Positions 63,936 to 64,000 of a DNA stretch of 64,000 nt are shown here, piece after piece. The notes under the pieces were generated by a model that worked only from the letters and a program-made list of their open reading frames with translations, had not been told where the DNA came from and did no database searches. The translations under genes and the position numbers were made by a program. This DNA comes from Phoebastria nigripes (Eukaryota > Chordata > Aves > Procellariiformes > Diomedeidae): contig JAYKAV010000112.1 in the NCBI GenBank assembly GCA_035582835.1, forward strand, positions 4,171,461 to 4,235,460. Reading direction: 5' to 3'. Within the stretch, counting starts at the first letter, position 1. Each line of letters opens with the position of its first letter.

Positions 63936-64000
63936 GATCTTGCCAATGTGACGCCCATCTACGAGAAGGGCCGGAAGGAGGACCCGGGGAACTACAGGCC
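63936..64000 (+). mobile_element. CR1 LINE fragment, reverse transcriptase start, cut by window end
   Basis: The last 65 bases translate in one frame as DLANVTPIYEKGRKEDPGNY and on into R, then P. This is the conserved CR1 ORF2 stretch (ANVxPIxKKGxKEDPGNYRP) at the amino-terminal edge of the reverse-transcriptase domain. The preceding sequence shows no CR1 similarity I recognise, so the copy is probably 5'-truncated at about 63,936-63,942. It continues beyond the window, so its 3' length and integrity are unknown. The orientation is opposite to the CR1 at 22,409. Confidence 0.88.

Overview
The window looks like bird nuclear DNA. The evidence is two CR1 LINE fragments of avian type (one ending in the diagnostic CR1 3' tail), an intact avian-type endogenous-retrovirus solo LTR flanked by a 5-bp target-site duplication, remnants of older amniote interspersed repeats, and AT-rich non-coding sequence broken by one strong CpG island. 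Many isolated single N bases and one run of N inside the CpG island indicate a draft assembly.

Only one protein-coding exon could be supported. At 31,595-31,647 on the minus strand a 53-base segment encodes MDSFDLALLQEWDLDSL plus two bases of a split codon, followed directly by a consensus GTGAGT donor. As I recall the AF4/FMR2 family, this is the amino terminus of AFF3 (LAF4), with one conservative change (E to D). The exon lies in a CpG island of about 2 kb (roughly 30,260-32,240, interrupted by a 130-base gap) and is preceded by a short upstream ORF. The gene runs toward lower coordinates. I found no second coding exon, so positions 1-31,594 are most simply the start of a very long AFF3 intron. 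Positions above about 32,240 are the 5' flank, or introns belonging to upstream non-coding first exons that cannot be placed by eye.

Layout: 1-17,983 AT-rich intron with simple repeats and old palindromic repeat remnants; 17,984-18,565 solo LTR with its duplication; 18,566-22,408 intron; 22,409-23,184 3' end of a CR1 element (minus strand); 23,185-30,259 intron with one small CpG-dense patch; 30,260-32,240 CpG island with gap, a C-rich minisatellite and the AFF3 exon; 32,241-63,935 gene-poor flank with an ancient CR1-like tail, a CpG-dense patch, a near-perfect 77-base hairpin, a 59-base poly(A) run and several microsatellites; 63,936-64,000 a 5'-truncated CR1 on the plus strand that runs off the end.

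No operon, CRISPR, tRNA, rRNA or new multi-gene system is visible. The observations most worth checking are the promoter-proximal repeat structure of AFF3 (the human gene carries a fragile-site CGG repeat), the foldback hairpin at 38,116-38,192, and the long pure poly(A) run.
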